8,004 nucleotides of DNA from an uncultured Clostridia bacterium (GTDB lineage Bacteria; Bacillota; Clostridia; Lachnospirales; Lachnospiraceae). The number at the start of each line of letters is the position of its first letter. Within the stretch, counting starts at the first letter, position 1. The stretch is taken from the NCBI GenBank assembly GCA_947088195.1, contig CAMUFS010000130.1:1-8004 (forward strand). Direction: 5' to 3'. The position numbers and the translations under genes are program-made. The notes beneath the pieces were generated by a model that was not told where the DNA came from, searched no databases, and saw nothing but the letters and a program-made list of their open reading frames with translations. Shown piece after piece: positions 6,422 to 8,004 of the stretch.

Positions 6422-7396
6422 TTGGAGCAAAGAGAAGAAGATCTGCTAAAGATTTTCGCAGCTCCTGTTCGGGATCTGCTGAAAAGAAGTGCACTGGATT
6501 ATGACAAGCTTCAAGAAGTACGGCTGAGAGTGCAAGCCCCCCTGATGCTTCGCTATGGAAATATAGAATATTATATAGGTGTGGATGGAAGACTAAAAGG
6601 GGAATATAAGGATGCCTATATTGTTCAGAAGGCAGATATAAAAGAGACAGTAGAATATATCAGCCAGTATTCTTTATATGCATATGAAGAAGAGATTCGG
6701 CAGGGATTTATCACCATACAGGGCGGACATCGCGTGGGGATGGCAGGAAAGGTAATTATGGAGAAGGAAGGAATTAAAAGCATGAAATACATATCATTTA
6801 TCAATGTAAGGCTGTCCCATCAGATAAAAGGCTGTGCAGATCTGCTGCTGCCTTTTGTGACGGATGGTGTTCAGGTAAGACATACCTTAATTATTTCGCC
6901 ACCGCGCTGTGGAAAAACTACGTTGCTTCGTGATCTGATCCGGCAGTTATCAAATGGAAGTAGTGCTCACCGGGGGATGACGGTCGGTGTGGTGGACGAG
7001 CGTTCCGAGATCGGCGCCTGTTATATGGGAACACCGCAAAACGATCTGGGCATCCGCACAGATGTGCTTGATTGTTGTCCAAAGGCAGATGGCATGATGA
7101 TGTTAGTGCGCACCATGGCGCCTGAGGTGATTGCTGTGGATGAGATTGGAGGAAGACGTGATCTGGAAGCGATCGAATATGTAAGAAATTGCGGATGTAA
7201 ATTGATAGCGACGGTACACGGAAGCTCGATCGATGATATACGAACAAAACCACTTTTGCGAAAGCTGGTTCAGGAGCATATGTTTGAGCGCTATGTGGTT
7301 TTGGGTGATACAAGCACTGCAGGGAAGATCACGGAGGTTTTTGACGCGCAGGGAAATCCTCTATACCACGCTAACATTGCGGCGGCATGTATATAA
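6422..7396 (+). CDS. spoIIIAA: Stage III sporulation protein AA, ATPase of the SpoIIIA channel complex
   Basis: Cytosolic ATPase related to type II/IV secretion and pilus motors (GspE-like). It is thought to power the SpoIIIA-SpoIIQ complex between mother cell and forespore, which is needed for late forespore SigmaG activity. With the TTG start the protein is 324 aa (326 aa from ATG 6416), close to the roughly 307 aa of B. subtilis. Visible motifs are the N-terminal EVRLRVQAPLMLR stretch, YSLYAYEEEIRQGFITIQGGHRVGMAGK, a Walker A SPPRCGKTT (about 159-167; Ser replaces the usual first Gly), VVDERSEIG after it, a Walker B VIAVDEIGG (about 236-244) and ATVHGSS (about 263-269), all typical of the family. 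It is the first gene of the operon and is followed after 49 nt by spoIIIAB. A SigmaE-like promoter precedes it. Confidence 0.96.
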   Translation: MEQREEDLLKIFAAPVRDLLKRSALDYDKLQEVRLRVQAPLMLRYGNIEYYIGVDGRLKGEYKDAYIVQKADIKETVEYISQYSLYAYEEEIRQGFITIQGGHRVGMAGKVIMEKEGIKSMKYISFINVRLSHQIKGCADLLLPFVTDGVQVRHTLIISPPRCGKTTLLRDLIRQLSNGSSAHRGMTVGVVDERSEIGACYMGTPQNDLGIRTDVLDCCPKADGMMMLVRTMAPEVIAVDEIGGRRDLEAIEYVRNCGCKLIATVHGSSIDDIRTKPLLRKLVQEHMFERYVVLGDTSTAGKITEVFDAQGNPLYHANIAAACI

Positions 7397-7445
7397 AATC
7401 CATTCTGGCAATGTATGCTTCGGTCGTGCAGAAATGAGGGAGGAC

Positions 7446-7967
7446 ATGATAGTTAAAACAATAGGCATTTGCCTGATTTTGTTTTCCACCACGTCAATCG
7501 GATTTTTTTTAAGCGGGCGCATGAAGGAGCGGATAGAGGAGCTGGAGACAATCCGGCGGCTGCTTCTTATGCTGCGCGGGGAGATAAAATATAGCCGTTC
7601 TACCTTGGCGGAGGCATTTCAGACCATTGGAAGGAGGCTGAAGGAACCATATGGGGCGATGCTTCTTAAGATGTCATCTGTGATGGAGCAGCTTAAGGGA
7701 CAGACGCTTGCTCAGATATGGGAGGAGAGCATTAGGGAGGCTTTGAGTGACAGTGCTCTTTGCGGGGAGGACAAGGAAAAGCTGATTCAACTGGGAAATC
7801 AACTAGGGTATCTGGATGCAGAGATGCAGTTAAGTACGATTGAACTATATTTGGAGCAGATTGAGGAGGAAATAAAAAATGCGTGGGAGAGCTTTAAACG
7901 AAATGGTAAACTATGTCGCACTATGGGAATTATTGCAGGAATATTTCTGGTGATTTTGATGGCATAG
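7446..7967 (+). CDS. spoIIIAB: Stage III sporulation protein AB
   Basis: Mother-cell membrane protein of the SpoIIIA complex, distantly related to GspF-type secretion platform proteins and the likely partner of the SpoIIIAA ATPase. ATG 7446 has GAGG at 7436-7439 (within GAGGGAGGA) upstream; an in-frame ATG at 7434 would add MRED but lacks its own site. The 173-residue length matches the roughly 171 aa of B. subtilis. The layout is family-typical: a hydrophobic N-terminal segment (about 3-24, IGICLILFSTTSIGFFLSG), a long amphipathic helical core with RRLLLMLRGEIKYSRSTLAEAF, and a C-terminal membrane segment (about 158-173, MGIIAGIFLVILMA). The gene follows spoIIIAA and precedes spoIIIAC by 19 nt, the conserved operon order. 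Confidence 0.95.
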   Translation: MIVKTIGICLILFSTTSIGFFLSGRMKERIEELETIRRLLLMLRGEIKYSRSTLAEAFQTIGRRLKEPYGAMLLKMSSVMEQLKGQTLAQIWEESIREALSDSALCGEDKEKLIQLGNQLGYLDAEMQLSTIELYLEQIEEEIKNAWESFKRNGKLCRTMGIIAGIFLVILMA

Positions 7968-7986
7968 AGACAGGCGGGGTGCAGGG

Positions 7987-8004
7987 ATGACAGTGAATTT
8001 AATA
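7987..8004 (+). CDS. spoIIIAC: Stage III sporulation protein AC, first six codons only
   Basis: An ATG at 7987 opens MTVNLI, which runs off the right edge. GGGGTG (7976-7981) lies upstream at a usable distance. The position, 19 nt after spoIIIAB, and the start resembling SpoIIIAC proteins (short polar residues then NLI leading to a hydrophobic helix) support the call. The full protein is normally about 65-70 aa with two membrane helices. The identification rests mainly on the conserved spoIIIAA-AB-AC order. Confidence 0.8.

Noticed and set aside
6298..6504. Small + strand frame of 68 codons across the spoIIIA promoter
   Set aside because: It begins in the stem-loop, overlaps spoIIIAA in another frame, has no ribosome binding site and no recognisable product.
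6918..7313. Minus-strand frame of 131 codons
   Set aside because: It is antisense to the conserved ATPase core of spoIIIAA, with a Pro/His/Ser-rich product typical of a shadow frame.
1..8004. CRISPR array, tRNA, rRNA or insertion sequence
   Set aside because: No regularly spaced direct repeats, cloverleaf-like segments, rRNA motifs or DDE transposase were seen in the window.

Overview
The window looks like a chromosome of a spore-forming, low-to-moderate-GC Clostridia, most likely Lachnospiraceae or a close relative. This rests on the start of the spoIIIA operon at the right end, purine-rich Shine-Dalgarno sites, clostridial-type large serine recombinases and a Cache/HAMP chemoreceptor of the sort common in that group. 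No ribosomal or other taxonomic marker is present, so the family is an inference. Apart from a few shadow reading frames, all genes read on the + strand.

Layout. (1) Positions 1-3979 hold three consecutive large serine recombinase genes. The first is cut by the left window edge and lacks its catalytic start. The second is complete but short (345 aa), ending before the zinc ribbon and coiled coil. The third is full length (520 aa). The gaps between them are 2 and 24 nt, so they very probably form one transcript. This arrangement is typical of the terminal recombination module of an integrated element whose body lies to the left of the window. (2) Positions 3980-4103 are a short AT-rich spacer with an imperfect inverted repeat around a GA dinucleotide. 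It is the most likely place for the element/chromosome junction. (3) Positions 4104-6152 encode a 682-residue membrane chemoreceptor (methyl-accepting chemotaxis protein). (4) Positions 6153-6415 are non-coding, with a long stem-loop that probably acts as a terminator, followed by a SigmaE-like promoter that also contains a possible SigmaA promoter. (5) From about 6422 to the right edge lie spoIIIAA, spoIIIAB and the first six codons of spoIIIAC. These are the start of the operon for the mother-cell channel complex that links mother cell and forespore during engulfment.

How the genes fit together. The recombinases form a DNA-mobility module, the chemoreceptor is a separate sensory gene (either cargo or the host gene beside the insertion), and spoIIIA is core sporulation machinery with its own promoter, insulated from upstream transcription. 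The most interesting feature is the three-recombinase cluster. Its middle member keeps the catalytic residues but lacks the C-terminal parts that serine integrases use for att-site binding and control of direction, which suggests a division of labour.
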